The position numbers and the translations under genes are program-made. Shown here piece by piece: positions 18,350 through 25,863 of a stretch of DNA of 64,000 nucleotides (within the stretch, counting starts at the first letter, position 1; each line of letters begins with the position of its first letter). The notes under the pieces are model-generated. The model worked only from the letters and a program-made list of their open reading frames with translations. It made no database searches and was not told the DNA's origin. The stretch is taken from NCBI RefSeq assembly GCF_902364365.1, contig NZ_CABJDN010000002.1:620155-684154 (forward strand). Direction: 5' to 3'. The DNA comes from Bacteroides intestinalis. Its GTDB lineage: Bacteria > Bacteroidota > Bacteroidia > Bacteroidales > Bacteroidaceae.

Positions 18350-20194
18350 TTATAATTTAATCAATTCTTCTCTCATCTTTTCCGCACCGGGGAAACCTGT
18401 AACTTTATATGAAAGCTTCCCTTCCCGATCTATCACAAAGTATGTAGGTATTCCCGGATACTCATATAATTTGCCTAATGCAGCACTTTGTTCATTCGTA
18501 ATCCGGTAATGAATTCCGTGAATATCAGGTATTGTGATTTTCCACTTTCCTTCGGGTGAACTTTCATCCGCTACATAGACATATACTACATCTTTCAGTT
18601 CTTCTTTAACTGGTTTCAAACTATTCATAGCTCGCATACAAGGACCACACCAAGTATTCCACATATCTATCAGAACCACTTTACCACGATAAGGACGAGT
18701 GATAACTGCTAACAAACTGTCCGCTGTAACTGCCGTATCAAGTTGGCAGATCGTATAACCAGTTTTCTTTGCACTCTCTGCAAGTAAATCCGCCACTTTC
18801 TGATTTCTGATGGTCAAAGCTTTCTTGATTTCCGGTTCGGATATACTATCCAACGTCAGCATCTGTTTCTCCGACAATGGCTTCAGGCGGGCAAGAGTAG
18901 ATCCTAAAGGTCTCGCCCGTAAGATATCCTCCCAGATAGGTTGCGGTTCAAACTTACCTTTGAAATCCTCGGTTGCAGCACGAACAAAATCAGGATAACC
19001 GCCATATCGTATATAAGGAGAATGAATAAAATCCAATTTCAGGATATCATCATAATAGTTCTCACCTACCGTCATATCCGCACGCTTCACTCCTTTTTTT
19101 CCACTGATCATCGGGGCATAACTGATTGTACCCTTATACCCCTTGATAGCAAAGAAATACGACATTTCCAGATTGTTTATCATGTATGTGCGTGCAGCAT
19201 CACTCAGCAACTTATTCTTTAGTATTTCATCACGATTTTTTTCGTAAATCTTCGTCACATACTTTTTATATTGGGCAGGAGTGACACCGCAAATATTCTC
19301 ATAAAAACTATCCGCGCTGTAAATACTCGTCAGTCCGGCATACTTTGTTAGTTCAGTATTCAGACCGGCATACGTACCCTCAAACCAAACCAGTGGTCTT
19401 CCATCTTTCTTCCCGAACAAACGGCTTTCCGACCAGTAAATTTCCGGTAAATTAAATGTTATTTCAAGCTCACCACCCGGTACCAAAAATATCTCAAACC
19501 TCTTCCTCCCCACACGCAATGTAGCATCACCCGGTATCATCAAGTTTGTTTCATAATAAAAGCTTCCATCCTCAGCTATCGGAATGGATTGACCAAATAC
19601 ATCAAAAAAGAACCAGTCACTGCAATTGAAATTCAGAGTAGTTCCATATGCCGGATTGTAACCTAATATATGTCCGCGGATCACCGTCTTTCCATTTTTC
19701 AAATCAGGGTCAGGCAAAGGCTGAGAATAATCCAATTGCTGATTCAACAGTTTCTCTGATATTCCGATTTCCGGCTTCTTACCATCCAGACGCACCCCAT
19801 AAATATTCCATCCTTCACTCTTCTTTGCAGGCATTTCATAAAAGTCGAGACTTTCCGCATCCATAGGAATCGGTTCAAACTTCAAAGTCACAGCCAGTTC
19901 ACCCGAAGCCGGAAGATTTGTCCAAAACTCTTTCGAAAATCCATCGCCCCCCAGATAAGCATACATTTTCTCCCCTACCTGTACGACAGCAGTTGAGTCT
20001 ATTCTTATTCCTTCACCCGGTCTGGAATATATTTTAGCCTCTATCCATGTCGTATCTTTCCCTAATATCACTTTCTGGAATTCTATTTGGTTGGTACTCG
20101 TTGCCATGAAATAAGGAGCTTTCACCACCTTCTTCGCCTGTAAGCCTGTGCAAACAGCTACCAACACTAAACAAATTATAGCAATGTTTTTCAT
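18350..20194 (-). CDS. Exported TlpA-family thioredoxin-like protein, 614 aa
   Basis: The protein has a signal peptide (MKNIAIICLVLVAVCTGLQA), a long N-terminal region of about 430 residues of beta-rich and helical character, and a C-terminal thioredoxin domain with the intact motif VVLIDMWNTWCGPCMRAM near residue 513. GIPTYFVIDREGKLSYKVTG provides the cis-Pro loop. This long TlpA form is common in Bacteroides, often next to BlaI/M56 pairs. It lies between blaI (21 bases upstream) and the M56 gene (13 bases downstream), all on the minus strand, so the three form one operon. A role in handling envelope disulfides under control of the repressor is inferred from context. Confidence 0.85.
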   Translation of the reverse strand: MKNIAIICLVLVAVCTGLQAKKVVKAPYFMATSTNQIEFQKVILGKDTTWIEAKIYSRPGEGIRIDSTAVVQVGEKMYAYLGGDGFSKEFWTNLPASGELAVTLKFEPIPMDAESLDFYEMPAKKSEGWNIYGVRLDGKKPEIGISEKLLNQQLDYSQPLPDPDLKNGKTVIRGHILGYNPAYGTTLNFNCSDWFFFDVFGQSIPIAEDGSFYYETNLMIPGDATLRVGRKRFEIFLVPGGELEITFNLPEIYWSESRLFGKKDGRPLVWFEGTYAGLNTELTKYAGLTSIYSADSFYENICGVTPAQYKKYVTKIYEKNRDEILKNKLLSDAARTYMINNLEMSYFFAIKGYKGTISYAPMISGKKGVKRADMTVGENYYDDILKLDFIHSPYIRYGGYPDFVRAATEDFKGKFEPQPIWEDILRARPLGSTLARLKPLSEKQMLTLDSISEPEIKKALTIRNQKVADLLAESAKKTGYTICQLDTAVTADSLLAVITRPYRGKVVLIDMWNTWCGPCMRAMNSLKPVKEELKDVVYVYVADESSPEGKWKITIPDIHGIHYRITNEQSAALGKLYEYPGIPTYFVIDREGKLSYKVTGFPGAEKMREELIKL

Positions 20195-20215
20195 AATCTT
20201 CGATATTTAAAGTTA

Positions 20216-20578
20216 CTATATCTTCCCTCTCTCCACTTCCGCAATCAGCTGCTTCAAATCTTCCAGTGAGATATCTTCCTCCTTTACCAACGATGATACT
20301 GCGTTGAGATATGAATTATTGAAGTACTTACTAATCACTTTCTTCAGCGTTCCCTTGCTGAAGTCTTCCCTATTCACCACAGCATAATACTGGTACGTGT
20401 TACCGTAAGTCTTATGTGCCAGGAAACCCTTATCTTCCAATCCCCTCACAATTGTGGACAGCGTATTAAAATGCGGCTTCGGCTCTTCATAGAAAGCCAG
20501 CATCTCCTTCACAAACAACGGACCTTTCTCCCAGAAAAATCCCATGATTTCCTCTTCTTTTGCAGTCAATCCTTTCAT
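20216..20578 (-). CDS. BlaI/MecI/CopY-family transcriptional repressor
   Basis: A 120-residue winged-helix repressor. It starts LTAKEEEIMGFFWEKGPLFV and continues with the recognition-helix region FNTLSTIVRGLEDKGFLAHK, which match the family N-terminal domain; the C-terminal half forms the dimer and would carry the protease-sensitive site. It is the first gene of an operon with the TlpA-like protein and M56 peptidase. Just upstream (20604-20630) are two overlapping perfect dyads that look like its own operator, so the operon is likely autorepressed and freed by M56 cleavage, as in BlaR1-BlaI systems. No beta-lactamase gene is present here, so the inducing signal is unknown. Confidence 0.9.
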   Translation of the reverse strand: MKGLTAKEEEIMGFFWEKGPLFVKEMLAFYEEPKPHFNTLSTIVRGLEDKGFLAHKTYGNTYQYYAVVNREDFSKGTLKKVISKYFNNSYLNAVSSLVKEEDISLEDLKQLIAEVERGKI

Positions 20579-20603
20579 AACTCTTCATTTGTTTTTCGCA
20601 AAG

Positions 20604-20630
20604 AACTAAAATATTTAGTTTATAAACTAA
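20604..20630. promoter_or_regulatory. Probable BlaI operator: two overlapping dyads
   Basis: The 16-base palindrome TTAGTTTATAAACTAA (20615-20630) is perfect. Its left half also pairs with AACTAAA at 20604-20610 across the three bases ATA to form a second perfect dyad (AACTAAA, ATA, TTTAGTT). The elements lie 26-52 bases before the repressor start codon, where a promoter would be. Autorepressor binding is inferred. Confidence 0.7.
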
Positions 20631-20676
20631 TTTTCCTCGTTAAATAAGACTAAACACAAAATACCTACATATAGCG

Positions 20677-20708
20677 ATTGCAATTCCCGGGGAAAATCCG
20701 TTACTTTG
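20677..20708 (+). promoter_or_regulatory. Promoter for the hemerythrin/LuxR-like pair
   Basis: ATTG (20677-20680) and TTACTTTG (20701-20708, seven of eight positions of TAnnTTTG) are separated by exactly 20 bases. The start codon of the hemerythrin gene follows 36 bases later. Confidence 0.6.
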
Positions 20709-20744
20709 CGCACGAATTAACAAAGAAAGAAAGGATAATCTGCA

Positions 20745-21449
20745 ATGAATGAACCGCATAAGTATCGCGCCACAGACAAAATGAGCGACCTTATCTGTGA
20801 TAACTACTCCTTATTAATGGTTATGAGCCGCTTCGGCCTCTCCCTGGGATTTGGAGATAAGAGTGTAAAGGACGTTTGTGAGGCACAAGGCGTAGACTAC
20901 CGCACCTTTCTCGCAGTAGCCAATTTCATCAGCGAAGAGCAATATACCTATAGTGGAGATGAAAATGTATTTTCCATCTCAGCCCTTATGGATTACCTGA
21001 AACGGGCGCACACTTACTTTCTCGATTTTAAATTACCTGTTATCCGTCGTAAGCTCATCGAATCTATCGATTGCTCGGGATCGGATAATATTGCCTATCT
21101 CATTCTGAAATTCTTCGATGAATATGCCAAAGAGGTACGTCGCCACATGGAATATGAAAATGAGGCTGTGTTCACCTATGTCGAAAAACTGCTCGAAGGC
21201 AAACTTGCAGAGAACTATGATATAGCAACCTTTGCCAGCAAGCACAATCAGATTGAATCCAAACTGACCGAACTGAAAAATATCATCATTAAATATTATC
21301 CGGAAAAAGAGAACAACAACAAGCTCAATGCTGTTCTTTTTGACATCTTCAACTGCGAACATGACCTTGCTTCACACTGTCAGGTAGAAGACTATATGTT
21401 TGTTCCTGCTGTAGCCCAACTGGAAAGGAGATTGAAAAATGAACAATAA
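20745..21449 (+). CDS. Hemerythrin-like domain protein with HTH-like N-terminus
   Basis: A 234-residue cytoplasmic protein. The first 80 residues (TDKMSDLICDNYSLLMVMSR, then KSVKDVCEAQGVDYRTFLAV) look like the N-terminal domain of YtfE/ScdA-type iron-sulfur cluster repair proteins. The rest is an all-helical hemerythrin fold with candidate di-iron ligands His89, His134, Glu138 (RRHMEYENEAVFTYVE), His167, His206, His211 and Glu215 (CEHDLASHCQVEDYMFVP). Such proteins sense or repair damage by oxygen or nitric oxide. Its end overlaps the start of the next gene by 11 bases, so the two are translationally coupled and probably work together. Confidence 0.85.
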   Translation: MNEPHKYRATDKMSDLICDNYSLLMVMSRFGLSLGFGDKSVKDVCEAQGVDYRTFLAVANFISEEQYTYSGDENVFSISALMDYLKRAHTYFLDFKLPVIRRKLIESIDCSGSDNIAYLILKFFDEYAKEVRRHMEYENEAVFTYVEKLLEGKLAENYDIATFASKHNQIESKLTELKNIIIKYYPEKENNNKLNAVLFDIFNCEHDLASHCQVEDYMFVPAVAQLERRLKNEQ

Positions 21450-22053
21450 TGTTTCTGTAAAGATAGCAGTCGCTGAAACTTCTGTCATTATCCGAAGCGG
21501 ACTTACGACAGTATTGAAGCGCCTGCCTAATCTGAATGTAGTACCTATAGAGGTTTCTTCCCCAGAGTCTTTGCAAAGTTACATACACTTGCATACACCT
21601 GATATACTGATTGTCAACCCTACTTTTGGCGGCTGGTTTGATCTTCCTGCATTCAAGACAGAAAATGGCAAGGTAGAAACTAAATATCTGGCCCTTGTAT
21701 GTTCCGTAATCGACAGCAATTCATTAAAAGAATACGATGACCATCTCTCGATATGCGATGATCCGGACACCATTGCCACTAAAATAAACCAACTGCTGTG
21801 CACTGACGAAGAAGAAGAAAAAGAGAGTGAACAGGAAACACTCAGCCAACGAGAAAAAGAAATTATTACCTGTGTTGTGAAAGGCATGACCAACAAAGCC
21901 ATTGCCGACCAACTTTATCTTTCTATCCATACAGTTATCACTCACCGCCGGAATATCGCCCGTAAACTGCAAATACACTCTCCGGCAGGTCTGACCATTT
22001 ACGCCATTGTGAATAAATTGGTAGAATTGCAAGATATTAAGGATAACTTATAA
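21439..22053 (+). CDS. LuxR-type response regulator with degenerate receiver
   Basis: A 204-residue protein with a receiver-like N-terminal half and a LuxR/NarL HTH (about residues 133-195: LSQREKEIITCVVKGMTNKA and HTVITHRRNIARKLQI). The receiver lacks the usual residues: the phospho-acceptor position in DILIVNPTFGG is Asn60, not Asp, and the acidic pair near the N-terminus is reduced to Ala-Glu. It is therefore probably not switched by phosphorylation. Overlap with the hemerythrin gene suggests the upstream protein, through iron or redox state, may control it. No sensor kinase is nearby. Confidence 0.85.
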   Translation: MNNNVSVKIAVAETSVIIRSGLTTVLKRLPNLNVVPIEVSSPESLQSYIHLHTPDILIVNPTFGGWFDLPAFKTENGKVETKYLALVCSVIDSNSLKEYDDHLSICDDPDTIATKINQLLCTDEEEEKESEQETLSQREKEIITCVVKGMTNKAIADQLYLSIHTVITHRRNIARKLQIHSPAGLTIYAIVNKLVELQDIKDNL

Positions 22054-22058
22054 AGAAA

Positions 22059-22091
22059 AGGGTACACCAGGAAATACTCCTGACATACCCT
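22059..22091 (+). terminator. Hairpin after the LuxR-like gene
   Basis: AGGGTA (22059-22064) pairs with TACCCT (22086-22091), with an inner CAGGA / TCCTG stem around AATAC. It begins 6 bases after the stop codon; only a weak T-rich tract follows. Confidence 0.55.
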
Positions 22092-22431
22092 CTAATCTTT
22101 ATTGTATTGGTTCCTAAAGTTCCCAACACTACTACAAATTAATGATTCTTTCTACTTTCCTCAATACCAGATACCATTATTTAATAACTTTCTCTTGCAT
22201 ATTTAGCTGCAATAGTCTTGCATTATATAATCTTCCTCCTTATTAAATCCAACTTCATTTTTATCTGTTTGTGTTGATCAATAGCACAAAGATGAAAACA
22301 TACTGAGAATAGACCGAAAACAAGAATATTATGACTACTTTCTCAGGATTACAAGAAGTTAAGAGTTTGTCAACAAGGAGTTAACTTCCTGCTGACAAAC
22401 TCTTAACTTCTTGTCAACAGGGTATTAAATG
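22092..22431. other. Non-coding stretch with a perfect 22-base inverted repeat
   Basis: No coding frame with family features is present. AT-rich sequence of no recognised type fills 22092-22350. At 22351-22372 and 22393-22414 lie two 22-base arms that are exact reverse complements, around a 20-base loop that is itself partly palindromic (GGAGTTAACTTCC). The words TTAACTT and TTGTCAACA recur in the loop and arms. Confidence 0.7.
22351..22414. repeat. Perfect 22-base inverted repeat
   Basis: Arms 22351-22372 and 22393-22414 are exact reverse complements, e.g. AGAAGTTAAGAGTTTGTCA on the left. The loop is 20 bases. There is no T-run directly after either arm, so it is not a standard terminator; it lies downstream of both the LuxR-like gene and the candidate small RNA. 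Confidence 0.85.
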
Positions 22432-22535
22432 AAAAAATCCCCGTTCTTTCACGATATCACATCGGGGAAGACGGGAACCTTTTTTCCTTAATAAAAGTGG
22501 TTACGTAATTATGACTAACTAATTCATTAAATCTG
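22432..22535 (-). ncRNA. Candidate small RNA gene, about 104 nt
   Basis: On the minus strand a complete promoter (ATTG at 22573-22570, 20 bases, TACTTTTG at 22549-22542) predicts a start near 22535. About 75 bases on, CCCCG and CGGGG form a stem followed by ATTTTTTC (U-run at 22437-22432), an intrinsic terminator. No start codon with a useful frame lies between them, and the next gene downstream is on the other strand, so this is not a leader. It matches no RNA family I know. Confidence 0.5.
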
Positions 22536-22541
22536 ATGATG

Positions 22542-22573
22542 CAAAAGTAGGGCATTTGCGAAGATGCTGCAAT
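22542..22573 (-). promoter_or_regulatory. Promoter with no downstream gene (drives the candidate small RNA)
   Basis: ATTG, a 20-base spacer and a perfect TACTTTTG fit the Bacteroides promoter as well as any in the window. It points into a region without coding potential. Confidence 0.6.
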
Positions 22574-22639
22574 CCCTAAAACAAGGTATAATGAAAGAAG
22601 GCAGTAGTCATAATTAGGTATATAGACCTGTAAACATCC

Positions 22640-23122
22640 CTATTTATACTTAAACGCCAGGATATAATACACAATAAGCACCAATATCAGCAAACCACCG
22701 ACAGCTCCTGTTATTATATTACACAGTCCTTGTGGAATACCATATTCCACCTCAACTTTACTAAAGACAAGAGTAAGAAACAGCAAAGTTAAACAAACAT
22801 TTAATATCCGGGCAATGCGAACTGCCATAAGATACTGCACTGCCACATTACGTTCCGTAATACGTACCGGAAAACGTATCCAGCGGATAGGGAAATATGC
22901 AGAGAAACCTACCAAAAGAAGACAGAAAGTACCTAATCCGGCAGCTAACAAAGAAAAGTTTGCTACAATCTTATCTTCTGCATGTGTATACACCCATATA
23001 GCACACCCCCAAGCAGCAACAGCTAATAAAACAGCAACACCTTCCAGTATACGGTCTATTACGGTAGGATATACACGGATATTAGGAAACTCTTTAGTTG
23101 AATAAGAACCAAGATTTAACAT
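22640..23122 (-). CDS. Hypothetical four-helix membrane protein
   Basis: A 160-residue protein with four hydrophobic segments: about residues 26-46 (ILEGVAVLLAVAAWGCAIWV), 55-75, 103-123 and 135-156. A short conserved-looking motif between helices two and three (FPIRWIRFPVRITERNVAVQ) is basic and may face the cytoplasm. I recognise no family. It is the last gene of a minus-strand cluster with an SPFH protein, an alpha/beta hydrolase and a ribbon-helix-helix protein, and the 25-base gap to the latter suggests co-transcription. Confidence 0.65.
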   Translation of the reverse strand: MLNLGSYSTKEFPNIRVYPTVIDRILEGVAVLLAVAAWGCAIWVYTHAEDKIVANFSLLAAGLGTFCLLLVGFSAYFPIRWIRFPVRITERNVAVQYLMAVRIARILNVCLTLLFLTLVFSKVEVEYGIPQGLCNIITGAVGGLLILVLIVYYILAFKYK

Positions 23123-23147
23123 AGAAATATGAATTATGAATTATAAA

Positions 23148-23348
23148 TTACGATTCCAGTTCTTCAGGCGAAGGAATATTTTTAGTTTTCTTCATCCGCC
23201 CACTCTTCCGCAAAGCCTCAGCAATAATCCACTGAAGCTGTCCGTTAGTGCTGCGAAACTCATCGGCTGCCCATTTTTCAATAGCATCCATAGTCGCTGC
23301 ATCTACACGCAAGACAAAGCTTTTGGTTGAAGTTTCTTTTTTAGCCAC
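23148..23348 (-). CDS. Arc/ribbon-helix-helix DNA-binding protein, 66 aa
   Basis: A 66-residue protein whose central part, STKSFVLRVDAATMDAIEKW, followed by NGQLQWIIAEALRKSG, fits the Arc/MetJ ribbon-helix-helix fold: a beta strand that reads the major groove and two helices for dimer formation. The basic C-terminus (RMKKTKN) may add DNA contacts. No toxin gene accompanies it, so it is not evidently an antitoxin. It sits between the alpha/beta hydrolase and the membrane protein genes, which makes local autoregulation of this cluster possible; in Bacteroides similar proteins travel with SPFH genes. Confidence 0.75.
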   Translation of the reverse strand: MAKKETSTKSFVLRVDAATMDAIEKWAADEFRSTNGQLQWIIAEALRKSGRMKKTKNIPSPEELES

Positions 23349-23389
23349 GATTCTATTTTACGATTAAACAATTTACTATTGACTTTGTA

Positions 23390-24730
23390 TCATAACAGAC
23401 TTCCGTTATGGATGAATGATACAATATCGTCCATAACATATCCCACTACAGGTGACGCCTGGTTATATTCAAATGGGGTAGCCTTACCACTACCTTCCTG
23501 CAACATATGATTGAGTTTAGGGTAAGATTTAAAGAAAGCATTCTTATTACGCAAAAGTCCAAAACGCCATAAGCCGAAATCCTGCATAGTAACCTGATAA
23601 TCACGCTCACCTTGTAAGATCAGCATAGGTAAAGTCAATTTAGATGCCACTTCTACAGGTTTATAAGCATTAGCAAATTCCCAATAGGGACGAGGAACAT
23701 TCAATAGCAAAGGAAGTTTGTCATCAAAATCCGGTGTACCCAACTTCTTTATATTATCTGCCTGCTTTTTTATTTCAGCAATCTGTTCTTTGGCACGGGC
23801 AGAAGAATCTGTCAAAGAAGAAATATAGGTCATCTGCTCAACAATTGCATCTTCAAACGGACGGGCTAAAGCAGCAACAAGAATAATTCCAGTCAATCCG
23901 TCGGCCCGTTCTGCAATACGAGGGGCAAGTGTGGCACCCAAACTATGGCCTAACACATAAACACTGTCAGCATCAACCTCCGGCAACGTCTTTGCCCAAG
24001 CAACAATGGCTATAGCATCATCCACACTTTCTGTGTCATAATCAATTTCACGACCTTCCGGCACACAAGCGGCACCATAGATTTTCGTACGTTTATCATA
24101 ACGGATCGTTGCAATGCCACGTTCCGCCAATCCCCAAGCTAAATCACGAAAAGGTTTATTCGGCCCTACAGTCTCATCACGATCTTGCGGCCCGGAACCA
24201 TGTACGAGAATTACCACAGGCACCTTTTTCTTCCCTACAGGCAATGTCAGTGTTCCGGGTAGCTTAAAGCCATCCGCTCCAACCGTTATATCCCGTTCCA
24301 GCATCTTCTCTTTATTATAAACCACCGGCTTTGCTGTAGAGGCAGCAGGCACAGGCATTAGACGAATCGTATTCATCCCACCATCTGCATCAAAAGACAG
24401 CAGGAAACGAAGGTCGTAACGCTCAAACTTCAAATCACGATGATAGAGCGTAATCCCCTCAGCACTTTCTTTCCGCCATTCGCCTTTGGACTGAAGTTTC
24501 CCGAACTGCTTTTCCGACTGCTTGAACATATCCCTAAAAACTTCCGGAGATAATTTTTCCTGTAAATTCTTGTTCAGGAGAGCATGGATACTATCAGCCT
24601 GATTTGCTACAAACAATTCATATACATGCTCTGCACGATTTATATTTGCATCCTGAGCAAAAACCGCTACTACATGTCCCAGCAATAAGCCAAGCAGTAA
24701 TGCCCACTTATATAAAAAAGAGAAATTCAT
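23390..24730 (-). CDS. Secreted alpha/beta hydrolase with DUF3887-like N-terminus
   Basis: The protein (446 residues) has a signal peptide (FSFLYKWALLLGLLLGHVVA, cleavage near FAQ). Residues 30-125 resemble DUF3887, a small NTF2-like domain often placed before peptidase S9-type hydrolases. The hydrolase follows: the oxyanion segment VILVHGSGPQDRDE, the nucleophile elbow VLGHSLGATLAPR with the catalytic Ser, the acid in ILQGERDYQVT and a His in YPKLNHMLQEG. It is likely an esterase or peptidase acting in the periplasm. Substrate unknown. It lies 11 bases after the SPFH gene in the same direction. Confidence 0.82.
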   Translation of the reverse strand: MNFSFLYKWALLLGLLLGHVVAVFAQDANINRAEHVYELFVANQADSIHALLNKNLQEKLSPEVFRDMFKQSEKQFGKLQSKGEWRKESAEGITLYHRDLKFERYDLRFLLSFDADGGMNTIRLMPVPAASTAKPVVYNKEKMLERDITVGADGFKLPGTLTLPVGKKKVPVVILVHGSGPQDRDETVGPNKPFRDLAWGLAERGIATIRYDKRTKIYGAACVPEGREIDYDTESVDDAIAIVAWAKTLPEVDADSVYVLGHSLGATLAPRIAERADGLTGIILVAALARPFEDAIVEQMTYISSLTDSSARAKEQIAEIKKQADNIKKLGTPDFDDKLPLLLNVPRPYWEFANAYKPVEVASKLTLPMLILQGERDYQVTMQDFGLWRFGLLRNKNAFFKSYPKLNHMLQEGSGKATPFEYNQASPVVGYVMDDIVSFIHNGSLL

Positions 24731-24741
24731 ACTATTTGAAT

Positions 24742-25701
24742 TTAATGATTTAATGTACCTGCGTTTACAATTGGCTGTGCAGCCTCATCCGCACAAAGCA
24801 CTACTAATAGGTTACTGACCATAGCCGCCTTTTTTTCCTCGTCCAATTCAACAATCTCTTCTTCGGAAAGTTTATGCAAAGCCATTTTTACCATAGAAAC
24901 AGCACCTTCCACTATTTTCTCGCGGGCAGTGATAATAGCTGAAGCCTGCTGACGGCGAAGCATCACTGCGGCAATTTCAGGTGCATAAGCCAAATAGTTG
25001 ATACGTGCTTCCACCACTTCCATACCTGCCATAGCAAGGCGTTCATTCAGTTTCTGTTCCAATTGTTCATTGATTTCTTCACCGCCGGAACGAAGTGTCA
25101 ACTCTTCAGTATCCGCTTCGTTATCATCGTAAGCATATTGCCCGGCCACCTGACGTAAAGCAGCGTCACTTTGTATCTTTACAAAGTTTTCAAAGGCATT
25201 CATACGGCTGGCAACTGCATTACCTATACTAATTTGATTCGCATTGCCTGTTACTGTATGTGCAGAGGATGCCATGGTCTGTGAATCAATTTCAAACATG
25301 GCCTTATAAGTATCTTTAAGTTTCCATACCAGCACCAAGCCAATCAGAATAGGATTACCTATTTTGTCGTTCACCTTGATAGGTTCTACATCCAGATTTC
25401 GTGCACGAAGAGAGAGTTTCTTCTTATCCAGGAACGGATTTACCCAGAAAAAGCCTGTTTCTTTAAATGTCCCTTTGTATTTACCAAAGAACACCATGGC
25501 CCGGGCCTCATTCGGTTCCAATTGCATATAACCGGCAAACATAATGCACCAGACAATGCAAAGGATACCAGCAACAATCGCTGTCGGAACACATGTGGTA
25601 AGGCCGAAGATAATAAGTGCCGGCAACACGATAAGATGAATGAATAATCCTAAGAAACCGTTCATCTTAAATCCATTAAAATTCAATTCTTTTGCTTCCA
25701 T
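24742..25701 (-). CDS. SPFH/Band 7 domain protein
   Basis: A 319-residue protein with two N-terminal membrane segments (about residues 15-55: GLFIHLIVLPALIIFGLTTC and AGILCIVWCIMFAGYM) and an SPFH domain starting at LEPNEARAMVFFGKYKGTFK. A helical, acidic C-terminal part (MLRRQQASAIITAREKIVEG) resembles the flotillin/stomatin coiled region used for oligomer formation. Such proteins organise membrane microdomains. This is the first gene of the minus-strand cluster and has a promoter at 25737-25769. Its partner genes (hydrolase, RHH, membrane protein) give no direct hint of which complex it scaffolds. Confidence 0.85.
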   Translation of the reverse strand: MEAKELNFNGFKMNGFLGLFIHLIVLPALIIFGLTTCVPTAIVAGILCIVWCIMFAGYMQLEPNEARAMVFFGKYKGTFKETGFFWVNPFLDKKKLSLRARNLDVEPIKVNDKIGNPILIGLVLVWKLKDTYKAMFEIDSQTMASSAHTVTGNANQISIGNAVASRMNAFENFVKIQSDAALRQVAGQYAYDDNEADTEELTLRSGGEEINEQLEQKLNERLAMAGMEVVEARINYLAYAPEIAAVMLRRQQASAIITAREKIVEGAVSMVKMALHKLSEEEIVELDEEKKAAMVSNLLVVLCADEAAQPIVNAGTLNH

Positions 25702-25736
25702 ACTTTACAGATTTAATTGATATCATTTTGATATCA

Positions 25737-25769
25737 CAAATATATCGAAATATTGAGCATATAAACAAG
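25737..25769 (-). promoter_or_regulatory. Promoter for the SPFH cluster
   Basis: A perfect -7 box TATATTTG (25744-25737) with CTTG (25769-25766) 21 bases upstream. Two copies of TGATATCA follow between the box and the gene (near 25718 and 25729). Confidence 0.55.
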
Positions 25770-25829
25770 CAGTCTGAGAAGATTTTCCGGGGAATTAAAG
25801 AATATTAAGGAAGAGAGTAGTTTTTGTTG

Positions 25830-25837
25830 TATATTTG
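25830..25837 (+). promoter_or_regulatory. -7 box for the hybrid two-component regulator
   Basis: TATATTTG matches TAnnTTTG and lies 27 bases before the ATG. No good -33 element is present at the usual distance. Confidence 0.5.
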
Positions 25838-25863
25838 CATAAGAAAACTCAATCAGTCATGCA

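Noticed and set aside
22351..22414. Invertible promoter switch
   Set aside because: The loop is only 20 bases, has no promoter elements and no recombinase gene is nearby.
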